Shown: positions 7,334-14,957, numbered from the stretch's first letter. The stretch is DNA of 17,114 nt from an uncultured Porphyromonadaceae bacterium (GCA_947166165.1 CAMVDK010000032.1:1-17114); one strand, 5' to 3'. Translations and numbers: made by a program. Notes: generated from the letters alone by a model not told the origin.

Positions 7334-7376
7334 AAACGATTTTGTAAGATGGGAATCATATTCTAGAACTTACTAA
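7329..7376 (+). pseudogene. 3'-end remnant of a second zinc-ribbon membrane gene
   Basis: Read in frame, 7329-7376 encodes DENDFVRWESYSRTY plus TAA. This aligns without gaps to the last 15 codons and stop of the intact gene at 8023-8070 (YENDYVRRESYDTTY), with 40 of 48 bases identical by my count. Similarity continues a few bases past the stop (CACG...CGCT). No homologous upstream portion is present; the lipoprotein gene lies there instead. The rest of the 226-bp gap 7377-7602 is AT-rich with nothing recognisable. Confidence 0.75.
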
Positions 7377-7602
7377 CACGGGGCGCTATAAATCTTTAAT
7401 TCAAAAAGAATGAATCAAAACAAACCACGACACCCCACCTTTGCGAATGATGAAACCACATTTCGAAAAAACATTCCGTTCTCGCGACGAGGAATAAATA
7501 TGCGTCCAAGTTTGAGCAAAGGAATTGTTATACAATGACTTTTATATTTCAAACAGAGTATTGAAAAATCAACAAATATTATAAACCCAACAAGATAATT
7601 AT

Positions 7603-8070
7603 ATGAGCGATTGGCTAGGCTGGATTTTACTTATCCTAATGATTATTGCAGGAAGAATAGTATATGTAAAAGCATGCGATGAAAACATCCACAAATTGCG
7701 CAACATTTGTTTAGGTGTTCTCGTAATCGCAATATTTATTATATATAAAAAAGCCACTAATCATAGCAATACTGATGATTTTTTGACAAAGATTTCAGTG
7801 GTTTGTATTTTTGTGTTGCCTATAACAGGCTACTTTACTGAAAAAAAGTGCGGTTTCTTATCAAAGGGCTGCCCTAAGTGCGGTCGCAAAGACACTTTTA
7901 AGACTTACAGCACTGGTAGAAATGTTTTAGACCGTGTTTATAGTCGTACGAACGAAAATGGCAAAGCTGTCTATCATGAAGTGGCAGACGTATACTACCA
8001 TCAGATATGTGAGAATTGTGGATATGAAAACGATTATGTAAGAAGGGAATCTTATGATACAACTTATTAA
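7603..8070 (+). CDS. Membrane protein with cytoplasmic-type zinc ribbon
   Basis: 155 residues. Three hydrophobic segments (about 4-22, 34-49 and 63-78) are followed by a hydrophilic domain with paired cysteines Cys90/Cys93 (CPKCG) and Cys136/Cys139 (CENCG). Together these make a split zinc ribbon around an insert of about 42 residues. I do not recognise a named family. It is AT-rich like the second half of 5529-6347, and a fragment of a paralogue lies 230 bp upstream, so this gene type has been duplicated and partly lost at this locus. ATG 7603 is preceded by an A-rich stretch rather than a Shine-Dalgarno sequence. It may belong functionally to the zinc-ribbon/SPFH membrane group upstream, but that is inference. 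Confidence 0.7.
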   Translation: MSDWLGWILLILMIIAGRIVYVKACDENIHKLRNICLGVLVIAIFIIYKKATNHSNTDDFLTKISVVCIFVLPITGYFTEKKCGFLSKGCPKCGRKDTFKTYSTGRNVLDRVYSRTNENGKAVYHEVADVYYHQICENCGYENDYVRRESYDTTY

Positions 8071-8101
8071 CACGCGCTCTAGCAAAATCCTGTGCTCTGC
8101 A

Positions 8102-8360
8102 TTTCTTCCGCAAGAAAAATGATCCGTTGCCTCGAAGGATCTGCCATGGTTGCCTCCTCCAGAGGCATTTCTGCCAGCTGATGGCATCCCCGGGTCACCG
8201 CTGCGCGTTGTCTCGGGATTATTCAGATTTCACCCGCCGGAGGTGGTCGCCGCAGGCGACATGGCCAGTCCTGGCCACCATCCCCCAGTGAAACGAGCGT
8301 CCTCGCTGCGCTCGGCCACTCGTTTCACTGGGGATTACTCAAAGGACACTCTACGAGTGT
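8102..8360. repeat. Array of about ten consecutive short hairpins (non-coding)
   Basis: Successive inverted repeats with small loops: TTTCTT/AAGAAA 8102-8117; GATCC/GGATC 8121-8141; TGCCTC/GAGGCA 8151-8167; TGCCA/TGGCA 8172-8186; ATCCC/GGGAT 8186-8219; CCGCC/GGTGG (one G-U) about 8234-8246; GTCGCC/GGCGAC 8246-8260; TGGCCA/TGGCCA 8262-8277; a 15-bp stem CCCCAGTGAAACGAG 8283-8297 with 8319-8333; ACACTC/GAGTGT 8346-8360. The open frames across the region have no recognisable protein features. It is GC-rich between AT-rich neighbours, so it may be a structured RNA, a repetitive intergenic element or a decayed mobile element. Confidence 0.65.
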
Positions 8361-8403
8361 TCGTTGCTGACAAAGACTAGCATTTTTTTCGATCAAATCT
8401 TAC

Positions 8404-8457
8404 CATAACAGCCTGATGGAGCATCGTGAATCCTATCAGGTTGTTATGATTGTTTTT
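8404..8457 (+). terminator. Large hairpin, possible terminator or regulatory stem
   Basis: CATAACAGCCTGAT (8404-8417) pairs with ATCAGGTTGTTATG (8435-8448) at 13 of 14 positions plus one G-U, across a 17-nt loop. A short run of Ts follows at 8453-8457. It could end transcription from upstream or the hairpin array; the T-tract is offset by a few bases, so the terminator call is tentative. Confidence 0.45.
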
Positions 8458-8524
8458 GGACTTTGCGCTGGTTGAGCTTTGATTGAGTTTTGCGTCGCAT
8501 CGGCAAACAATTTGGAAGAATCGC

Positions 8525-8554
8525 TTGCCATTTCGCAATAATATTGTAATTTTG
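8525..8554 (+). promoter_or_regulatory. Promoter of the ABC-2 efflux operon, with overlapping palindrome
   Basis: TTG (8525-8527), a 19-nt spacer and TAATTTTG (8547-8554) match the Bacteroidota consensus. Transcription would start near 8561, about 26 nt before the ATG at 8587. A perfect 11-bp palindrome, CAATA-A-TATTG (8536-8546), ends immediately before the -7 element and is a candidate operator. Confidence 0.7.
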
Positions 8555-8586
8555 CAGTTTAAAAGAACCTCACATTGAAATCCACT

Positions 8587-9969
8587 ATGCGATTCAAATT
8601 CATTCTTGCTTGCGCTATGGCGTGGGTGTGGGTGGCTTCGAGCGGCGAGCCGCTCACCTACGAACAGGCTCAGGAACGCGCACAGGCCAACTATCCCCTC
8701 GTGAAGCGTTACAGCCTCATCGAGCATACCGCCGCCTACACCATGAGCAACCTTGCACGCGGATGGCTCCCGCAGCTGGGCGTGGGGGCGCAAATCACTC
8801 TGCAGAACCGCACCACCAAGGCGGGCAACGACATCTACTCGATCATCGACCCGCACGACATCAAGGTGTCGGGCTACATCGGCCTGCCTAACGGCGGCAG
8901 TATGCCTATCCCCGAGGACGCCGACTTCAGCACCGTGAACGTGGAGATGCCCGAACCCAACGTGAAGGGGGTGGGCAAGATGCAATACCGCGTGGGGGCC
9001 GAGGTGGACCAGCTCATCTGGGAGGGCGGACTCATCAAGCGGCAGAAGGAGGTGGCGCGGCTGCAGAGCGAGCTGCAGACGGCGCAGACCGATGTGGAGC
9101 TGTATGGCCTGCGCGAGCGTGTGGCCGACCTCTACTTCGGCATGCTCATGCTTGACGAGCAGATGCGCCTCGCCGACGAGATGATTGCCCTGCTCGACGA
9201 CAGCGAGCGCAAACTCGCCACGCTGCAGCAGAAGGGCCTGGCCACCGTGGGCGATGTGGCCGCCGTGAAGGCCGAACGGCTCAAAACGGTGCAACAGCGC
9301 ACCCAGCTCGAGAACTCGCGGCGCAACTTTGAGCGTGTGCTCAACATCTTTGTGGGCAACGACGAGTCCACCCCACTCACGCTCACGCGCCCGGCCGAGC
9401 TGCTTCCCGCCACGCAGACGCTGCGGCCCGAGCTGCGGCTGCTCGACACGCAGCAGGCCCTCGCCACCGCCCAGGAGAAGCTGCTGCGCTCCACGCTCAT
9501 GCCGCGGGTGAGTGCCTTCGCACAGGGCTATTACGGCTACATCGGCTTCGACTTGATGCACGACATGATGCACCGCAGCCCCTCGCTCAACGCGCTGGTG
9601 GGGCTGCGCGTGGTGTGGAGCATCGGCAGTCTGTACACCTACCGCAACGACCGCTCGCGCCTGTCGCTGCAGCGCAGCGAAATCGACACGCAGCGCGAGA
9701 CGTTTCTGTTCAACACCCGGCTGCGCAGTGCCCAGGAGACCGAGGCCGTGGCGGGCTACCGCCGGCTGCTGGCCGACGATGACCAGATCATCGACCTGCG
9801 CGAAACCGTGCGCAAGGCGGCAGAGTCGAAACTCAACCACGGCATCATCGACGTGAACAACCTGCTGCAGGAAATCAGCAAGGAGAACCAGGCGCGCCTG
9901 GCGCGCAGCCAGCACCAACTGGAGATGATTCAGCACATGTACAAGGACAAAATCATCCACAACAACTAG
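8587..9969 (+). CDS. TolC-like outer-membrane efflux protein
   Basis: 460 residues from ATG 8587; an in-frame TTG at 8575 is possible but would only lengthen the signal peptide. Signal sequence MRFKFILACAMAWVWVASSG, then PLTYEQAQERAQANYP, the usual start of the OEP/TolC fold. Two OEP repeats of long coiled-coil helices follow (for example LQSELQTAQTDVELYGLRER and later NNLLQEISKENQARLA). The C-terminal helix carries the typical allocation of Asn/Asp then a conserved LL. Members trimerise into an outer-membrane duct with a periplasmic tunnel. It is the first gene of an operon with an adaptor, two ATPases and two permeases, so it is the exit duct of that pump. Substrate unknown. Confidence 0.93.
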   Translation: MRFKFILACAMAWVWVASSGEPLTYEQAQERAQANYPLVKRYSLIEHTAAYTMSNLARGWLPQLGVGAQITLQNRTTKAGNDIYSIIDPHDIKVSGYIGLPNGGSMPIPEDADFSTVNVEMPEPNVKGVGKMQYRVGAEVDQLIWEGGLIKRQKEVARLQSELQTAQTDVELYGLRERVADLYFGMLMLDEQMRLADEMIALLDDSERKLATLQQKGLATVGDVAAVKAERLKTVQQRTQLENSRRNFERVLNIFVGNDESTPLTLTRPAELLPATQTLRPELRLLDTQQALATAQEKLLRSTLMPRVSAFAQGYYGYIGFDLMHDMMHRSPSLNALVGLRVVWSIGSLYTYRNDRSRLSLQRSEIDTQRETFLFNTRLRSAQETEAVAGYRRLLADDDQIIDLRETVRKAAESKLNHGIIDVNNLLQEISKENQARLARSQHQLEMIQHMYKDKIIHNN

Positions 9970-10045
9970 CGACGCGGACGCGCGCAATCCCGACTGGCGC
10001 GCCTCGCCACTATTACCACATCAGCCTAAACAAACCATAAACATT

Positions 10046-10942
10046 ATGAATATCGCAAAATACCTGCTCCCCTGCCTGGCCTCGCTGCTGCTGGCCGCCT
10101 GCCAGGAGCAACAGAACCCCTACGACGCCTCGGGAGTGTTTGAGACCACCGACGTCATCGTCTCGGCCAAGAGTGTGGGCGAAATCAAGGATTTCAACAT
10201 CGAGGAGGGCATGACCGTAGGCGCCGGGCAGCGGCTGGGCTACATCGACACGCTGCAGCTGCACCTGAAGAAGGGGCAGCTTGCCGCCACGCAGAGCGCC
10301 ACCGTCAGCCGCCGGCTCGACGAGGGCACGCAAGTGGCCGCCCTCCGGCAGCAAATCGAGAACCTGAAAGCCGAGCGGCAGCGGTTCGTGGAACTGGTCA
10401 ACGAGAACGCCGGCACGCAGAAGACCGTCGACGACATCGACTACCAGATCAAGGTGCTCGAGCAGCAAATCGCCGCCGCCACCGAGCAGGTGGCCACGGC
10501 CAACCAGAGCATAGGCGGCCAGAGCGCCAGCATGAACGCCCAGCGGGCACAACTCAACGACCAAATCAGCAACTCGATCATCACCAGCCCCATCGACGGC
10601 ACCATCCTCACCAAGTATGCCCACCAGGGCGAGTATGCCGCTCCGGGACGCGCCCTGTTCAAGGTGGGCGACATCACGCACATGAAGCTGCGCGCCTATG
10701 TGACCGCCGACCAGCTCACCGGTCTGAAAATCGGGCAGAAGGTCAAGGTGTATGCCGACCAGGGCACCGCCGACCGCAAGCAGTATGAGGGAGAAATCAT
10801 CTGGATCAGCGACAAGGCCGAATTCACGCCCAAAACCATACAGACGCGCGACGAACGGGCCAACCTCGTGTATGCCATCAAGATAGCCGTCGACAACGAC
10901 GGCCTGATCAAGCGTGGCATGTATGGCGACGTGAAATTCTGA
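10046..10942 (+). CDS. HlyD/YbhG-like periplasmic adaptor lipoprotein
   Basis: 298 residues. Lipobox LAAC with Cys19 after a hydrophobic signal, so probably anchored to the inner membrane. A split biotinyl-lipoyl domain lies at about 36-75 (IVSAKSVGEIKDFNIEEGM) and 180-215 (ITSPIDGTILTKYAHQGEY). Between them is a coiled-coil helical hairpin, about 80-175, that docks the TolC-like duct. A beta-barrel and membrane-proximal domain follow (LRAYVTADQLTGLKIGQKVK). This is the membrane-fusion component of a tripartite efflux pump, closest in context to YbhG of E. coli. It starts 76 nt after the outer-membrane factor and ends 7 nt before the first ATPase. Confidence 0.93.
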   Translation: MNIAKYLLPCLASLLLAACQEQQNPYDASGVFETTDVIVSAKSVGEIKDFNIEEGMTVGAGQRLGYIDTLQLHLKKGQLAATQSATVSRRLDEGTQVAALRQQIENLKAERQRFVELVNENAGTQKTVDDIDYQIKVLEQQIAAATEQVATANQSIGGQSASMNAQRAQLNDQISNSIITSPIDGTILTKYAHQGEYAAPGRALFKVGDITHMKLRAYVTADQLTGLKIGQKVKVYADQGTADRKQYEGEIIWISDKAEFTPKTIQTRDERANLVYAIKIAVDNDGLIKRGMYGDVKF

Positions 10943-10949
10943 CGATGCG

Positions 10950-11885
10950 ATGGACCAGCCCATAGTCATAGTGAACGATGTGCGCAAGCGTTACCGCCGG
11001 GTTGAAGCCCTGCGGGGTGTGAGCATGCAGGTGGACGAGGGGGAGATTTTCGGCCTCATCGGCCCCGACGGTGCTGGCAAGACGTCGCTGCTGCGCATTT
11101 TGGCCACCCTGCTGCTGGCCGACGGCGGCACGGCCACGGTCGACGGGCTCGACGTGAGGCGCGACTACCGGCGCATCCGCCAACGCATCGGCTACATGCC
11201 GGGCCGCTTCTCGCTCTATCAGGACCTCACCGTGCAGGAGAACCTTGAGTTCTTCGCCACCACGTTCAACACCACCATCGAGCACAACCGTCACCTGATC
11301 GACGACATCTACCAGCACATCGAGCGCTTCAAGCGTCGGCGCGCCGGCAAGCTCTCGGGCGGCATGAAGCAGAAACTCGCGCTGTGCTGCGCGCTGATTC
11401 ACGCGCCGCGCGTGCTGCTGCTCGACGAGCCCACCACCGGTGTGGACCCCGTGAGCCGCAAGGAGTTCTGGGAAATGCTCTTCAAGCTGCGCGACCGGCA
11501 CGGCATCAGCATCCTGGTGTCGACGCCCTATATGGACGAGGCCATGAAGTGCGACCGCATCGCCCTCACGCAGGACGGCCGCTTCCTGACCATCAACACC
11601 CCGCAGGCCATCACCAGCAGCTATGCCAAGAGTTTGTGGAGCGTGCGCAGCGACCGCATGCACGCCCTGCTCGACGACCTGCGCCAGTGGCCTGGAGCCG
11701 ACACCGTGTTCTCGTTCGGCGAGACCTACCACGTCACCATCAAGAACGGCCACGACAGCGAGCAACTGCGCAGCCACATCGCCCATCGGGGCCACAACGA
11801 CATCCACATCGAGCGCATCGACGCCTCGATCGAGGACGCTTTCATGGCCCTCGGCGACAACAACACAGCAAACGTCACACTATGA
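10950..11885 (+). CDS. ABC-2 transporter ATPase, subunit 1 (degenerate H-loop)
   Basis: 311 residues. Walker A GPDGAGKT at 38-45 (with Asp in place of the common Asn), Q-loop region near IGYMPGRFSLYQDLTVQENL, canonical signature LSGGMKQ from 135, Walker B LLLDEP with Asp159/Glu160. The H-loop reads STPYMDEA, so the switch histidine is Pro193. The N-terminal half of fused YbhF-type ATPases is similarly altered in my recollection. The C-terminal ~85 residues form an accessory domain. It pairs with the next gene; the ATGA overlap (11882-11885) implies translational coupling. It powers the two permeases downstream. Confidence 0.94.
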   Translation: MDQPIVIVNDVRKRYRRVEALRGVSMQVDEGEIFGLIGPDGAGKTSLLRILATLLLADGGTATVDGLDVRRDYRRIRQRIGYMPGRFSLYQDLTVQENLEFFATTFNTTIEHNRHLIDDIYQHIERFKRRRAGKLSGGMKQKLALCCALIHAPRVLLLDEPTTGVDPVSRKEFWEMLFKLRDRHGISILVSTPYMDEAMKCDRIALTQDGRFLTINTPQAITSSYAKSLWSVRSDRMHALLDDLRQWPGADTVFSFGETYHVTIKNGHDSEQLRSHIAHRGHNDIHIERIDASIEDAFMALGDNNTANVTL

Positions 11886-12622
11886 ACGACAACATCGTCA
11901 TACGGGTCGAAGGACTCACCAAGCAGTTCGGCAACTTTGTGGCTGTCAACCACATCAGCTTCGACGTGAGCCAGGGCGAGATTTTCGGCTTCCTCGGTGC
12001 CAACGGCGCGGGCAAGACCACCGCCATGCGCATGTTGTGCGGCCTGAGTGTGCCCACCTCGGGACACGCCACCGTGGCGGGCTACGACGTGGAGCGCCAG
12101 CCCGAGCTCGTGAAGCGCAACATAGGCTACATGAGCCAGAAGTTCGCCCTCTACGACGACCTCACCGTGACCGAGAACCTGCGGCTCTTTGGGGGCATCT
12201 ACCGCATGAGCCGGCGCGACATCAAGCTCAAGACCCGGCAGCTGCTCACCGAGCTCAACCTCACCAACGAGCGCAACGCCATGGTGCGGTCGCTGCCGCT
12301 GGGATGGAAGCAGAAACTCGCCTTCTCGCTCGCCATTTTCCACGAGCCGAAAATCGTGTTCCTCGACGAGCCCACCGGAGGCGTCGACCCCATCACGCGC
12401 CGGCAGTTCTGGGAGATGATCTACCGCGCCGCCGACAGGGGCATCACCGTGTTTGTCACCACCCACTACATGGACGAGGCCGAATACTGCGACCGCGTGA
12501 GCATCATGGTCGACGGCCATATCAAGGCCCTCGACACGCCGGCCATGCTCAAGCAGATGTTCAATGCCCCTACCATGTACGACGTTTTCCTCGCCCTGGC
12601 CCGGCAAGCCACTCGAGGATAA
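11882..12622 (+). CDS. ABC-2 transporter ATPase, subunit 2 (degenerate signature)
   Basis: 246 residues from ATG 11882, which overlaps the stop of subunit 1 by four bases. Longer upstream frames only shadow subunit 1. Walker A GANGAGKT at 39-46, Q-loop near IGYMSQKFALYDDLTVTENL, Walker B VFLDEPTGGVDP, and an intact switch histidine His195 (VTTHYMDEAEYCDR). The signature motif is LPLGWKQ (138-144) rather than LSGGxKQ, as in the second half of YbhF-like ATPases. The subunit ends with a short tail. A 61-nt gap separates it from the first permease. Confidence 0.94.
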   Translation: MNDNIVIRVEGLTKQFGNFVAVNHISFDVSQGEIFGFLGANGAGKTTAMRMLCGLSVPTSGHATVAGYDVERQPELVKRNIGYMSQKFALYDDLTVTENLRLFGGIYRMSRRDIKLKTRQLLTELNLTNERNAMVRSLPLGWKQKLAFSLAIFHEPKIVFLDEPTGGVDPITRRQFWEMIYRAADRGITVFVTTHYMDEAEYCDRVSIMVDGHIKALDTPAMLKQMFNAPTMYDVFLALARQATRG

Positions 12623-12683
12623 AGCGACAAGGCAAAGCCACATCTACAGAGATAAACAACGAATCATGGAATAAGGGATAGTC

Positions 12684-13790
12684 ATGAACCAGTTACACTC
12701 GTTTGTAGTCAAGGAGTTCCGGCACATCTTCCGCGATGTGCGCACGATGATGATCCTGCTGGTGCTGCCGGTGGTGATGGTGCTGCTGTTTGGCTACGTG
12801 ATCACCCCCGAGGTGAAAGACATCCGCCTGGCCGTGGTCGACCTCTCGCGCGACGACCTCACGCAGCAGGTGGTGGACCGCTTCGCGCAGAACCGCTACT
12901 TCCACCTCACCGGCACTGCGGGCAACCCCACTCAAGGGCGCGCCATGCTCGAGAACGGGCAGGCCGACATGGTGCTCGTGTTTGGCGAGCACTTCGCCGA
13001 GCAGCTGGTTCACAGCCGCGAGGCCAGCGTGCAGCTGCTGCTCGACGGCAGCGAGCCCAACCAGGCCGCCGCACGTGCCGCCTACGCGCAGCAGCTCCTG
13101 CTCGCCGTGGCACAGGAGCTCTCGGCCACCATGGGCGTGGAGCCGCGGTTCCAGATCCAGCCCGTCACCCATGCGCTGTTCAACCCCCACCTGCGCAGCG
13201 AGTTCAACTTCGTGCCCGGCAACATGGGCATGATTCTCATGCTCATCTGCGCCATGATGACCAGTGTGAGCATCGTGCGCGAGAAGGAGATGGGCACCAT
13301 GGAGGTGCTGCTGGCCTCGCCGCTGCCGCCACTGGTGATCATCATCGCCAAACTGGTGCCCTACTTTGTGATTTCGTTCATCAACCTGGTCACCATCCTG
13401 GTGCTGTGCAAATATCTGCTGGCGCTGCCCTTTGCCGGCAGCCTGTGGGCATTCATGGGCATCTCGGTCATCTATCTGGTGGTGTCGCTCGCGCTCGGCC
13501 TGCTCATCTCCACGCTCGTGCGCACTCAGCTGGCGGCCATGATTCTGTCGCTGCTGCTCATCATCCCCACCATCTATTTCTCGGGCATGACGTTCCCCAT
13601 CGAGAGCATGCCGGTCATGTATCAGCACGTGGCCTCGTTCATCCCGGCCAGGTGGTATGTGGCCGCCGTGCGCAAGCTCATGATCCAGGGCGTGGAGGTG
13701 CAGCATGTGGCGCGCGAGACCCTGGTGCTGGCCACGATGGCCCTGGTACTCGTCAGCCTCTCGCTGGCCACGTTCAAGAAACGCCTCTAA
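12684..13790 (+). CDS. ABC-2 type permease (YbhS/YhhJ-like)
   Basis: 368 residues. N-terminal cytoplasmic helix (FVVKEFRHIFRDVRTMMIL), first membrane segment about 22-42, and a large periplasmic domain about 45-175 (IRLAVVDLSRDD, ADMVLVFGEHF). Five further membrane segments follow in the C-terminal half (starting MGMILMLICAMMTSVSIVRE). The cytoplasmic coupling region EKEMGTMEVLLASPL is characteristic of ABC2_membrane_3. It partners the second permease; the 11-nt gap between them and shared layout suggest a heterodimer driven by the two ATPases. Whether it exports drugs, dyes or a cell-envelope lipid cannot be told. Confidence 0.92.
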   Translation: MNQLHSFVVKEFRHIFRDVRTMMILLVLPVVMVLLFGYVITPEVKDIRLAVVDLSRDDLTQQVVDRFAQNRYFHLTGTAGNPTQGRAMLENGQADMVLVFGEHFAEQLVHSREASVQLLLDGSEPNQAAARAAYAQQLLLAVAQELSATMGVEPRFQIQPVTHALFNPHLRSEFNFVPGNMGMILMLICAMMTSVSIVREKEMGTMEVLLASPLPPLVIIIAKLVPYFVISFINLVTILVLCKYLLALPFAGSLWAFMGISVIYLVVSLALGLLISTLVRTQLAAMILSLLLIIPTIYFSGMTFPIESMPVMYQHVASFIPARWYVAAVRKLMIQGVEVQHVARETLVLATMALVLVSLSLATFKKRL

Positions 13791-13801
13791 ATCAGTGAAA
13801 C

Positions 13802-14920
13802 ATGGTTCTCGGCTATCTCATATCCAAGGAGTTCAAGCAGATGATGCGCAACATAGTGCTGCCGGTCATCTTTGTGCTGCTGCCCATCTCGGTGATCAAC
13901 GTGGTGCCGCGCATCGCCACGCAAGAAATCAAGCACATCAACTTCAGCGTGGTGGACAACGACCACAGTCCGCTGTCGGAGCGGCTGGTGCACAAACTCG
14001 CCGCCTCGCCCAACTTCCACCTCGTGGGCACCTTTGCCAGCTATGGGCAGGCCTCGGCCACCATCGACGGCGGCCAGGCCGACCTGATTGTGGAAATCCA
14101 GCCCGACTTCGAGCGGCAGCTGGTGGTCGACGGCACGGCGCAGGTGGCCGTGGCCACCAACTCGGTCAACGGCATGAAAGGGAGCCTGTCGAGCGGCTAC
14201 GTGACCCAAATCCTGGCCGACTACAGCGCCCAGCTGCGCGACGAGGCCGGCCTCGACGCCAGCAACACGCGTCTGGCACGCCTCAACGTGGAGCCGCGCT
14301 ACCTCTACAACACCACACTCGACTACAAGCTCTACATGGTGCCGGCCCTCATGGCCATGATTCTGATTCTGATTTGCGCCTTCCTGCCGGCCCTCAACAT
14401 CGTGGGCGAGAAGGAGAAAGGCACCATCGAGCAAATCAACGTCTCGCCCATCAGCAAGTCGCAGTTCGTGCTCTCCAAGCTCATCCCCTACACTGTGGTC
14501 GGCCTTTTCATGCTCACCATGGCCATCGCGCTGGCCTGGCTCATCTACGGCTACTGGCCCTCCGGCTCGGTGTGGCTCATCTATGTGATGGCCATCGCCT
14601 TCGTGCTGGTGATGTCGAGCCTGGGGCTCATCGTGTCGAACTACAGCAGCACCACCCAGCAGGCCGCGCTGCTCATCTTCTTCTTCATGATGATATTCAT
14701 GCACATGAGCGGCATGCTCACGCCCATCGTCAGCATGCCCCGCTGGTCGCAGACGCTCACGCTCGTCAACCCCATGCGCTACTTCATGGAGGCCATGCGC
14801 GTCATCTACCTCAAGCCTGTGGGCTTCGCCGCTGTGCAGGAGCAGTTCTTGCGCCTGTGCATCATGGCCGCCGTGCTCTGGACGTGGGCCATCGCCAGCT
14901 ACCGCAAGACCCAGGCATAG
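13802..14920 (+). CDS. ABC-2 type permease (YbhR-like)
   Basis: 372 residues with the same plan as the preceding permease: N-terminal LISKEFKQMMRNIVLPVIFV with the first membrane segment about 16-36, periplasmic domain about 40-180 (INFSVVDNDHSP, QADLIVEIQPDF), then five membrane segments. The coupling motif is EKEKGTIEQINVSPI. It is the last gene of the efflux operon and converges on the minus-strand acetyltransferase, with only 37 bp between stops. A short GC-rich hairpin (AGGCC/GGCCT just after the stop) has no T-tract, so no convincing terminator is seen. Confidence 0.92.
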   Translation: MVLGYLISKEFKQMMRNIVLPVIFVLLPISVINVVPRIATQEIKHINFSVVDNDHSPLSERLVHKLAASPNFHLVGTFASYGQASATIDGGQADLIVEIQPDFERQLVVDGTAQVAVATNSVNGMKGSLSSGYVTQILADYSAQLRDEAGLDASNTRLARLNVEPRYLYNTTLDYKLYMVPALMAMILILICAFLPALNIVGEKEKGTIEQINVSPISKSQFVLSKLIPYTVVGLFMLTMAIALAWLIYGYWPSGSVWLIYVMAIAFVLVMSSLGLIVSNYSSTTQQAALLIFFFMMIFMHMSGMLTPIVSMPRWSQTLTLVNPMRYFMEAMRVIYLKPVGFAAVQEQFLRLCIMAAVLWTWAIASYRKTQA

Positions 14921-14957
14921 AGGCCGCCGGCCTGCCAATGCGACCGGGCTCACCCCT

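Noticed and set aside
7436..7443. Possible -7 element CACCTTTG before the zinc-ribbon gene at 7603
   Set aside because: First base of TAnnTTTG does not match and no TTG is found 19-21 nt upstream.
8150..8380. 76-codon plus-strand ORF in the hairpin region
   Set aside because: Low-complexity translation with no motif; the region is explained by stacked inverted repeats.
8377..9987. 536-codon open frame on the minus strand
   Set aside because: Antisense shadow of the TolC-like gene caused by GC-rich codon bias; His/Val/Leu-rich with no motif.
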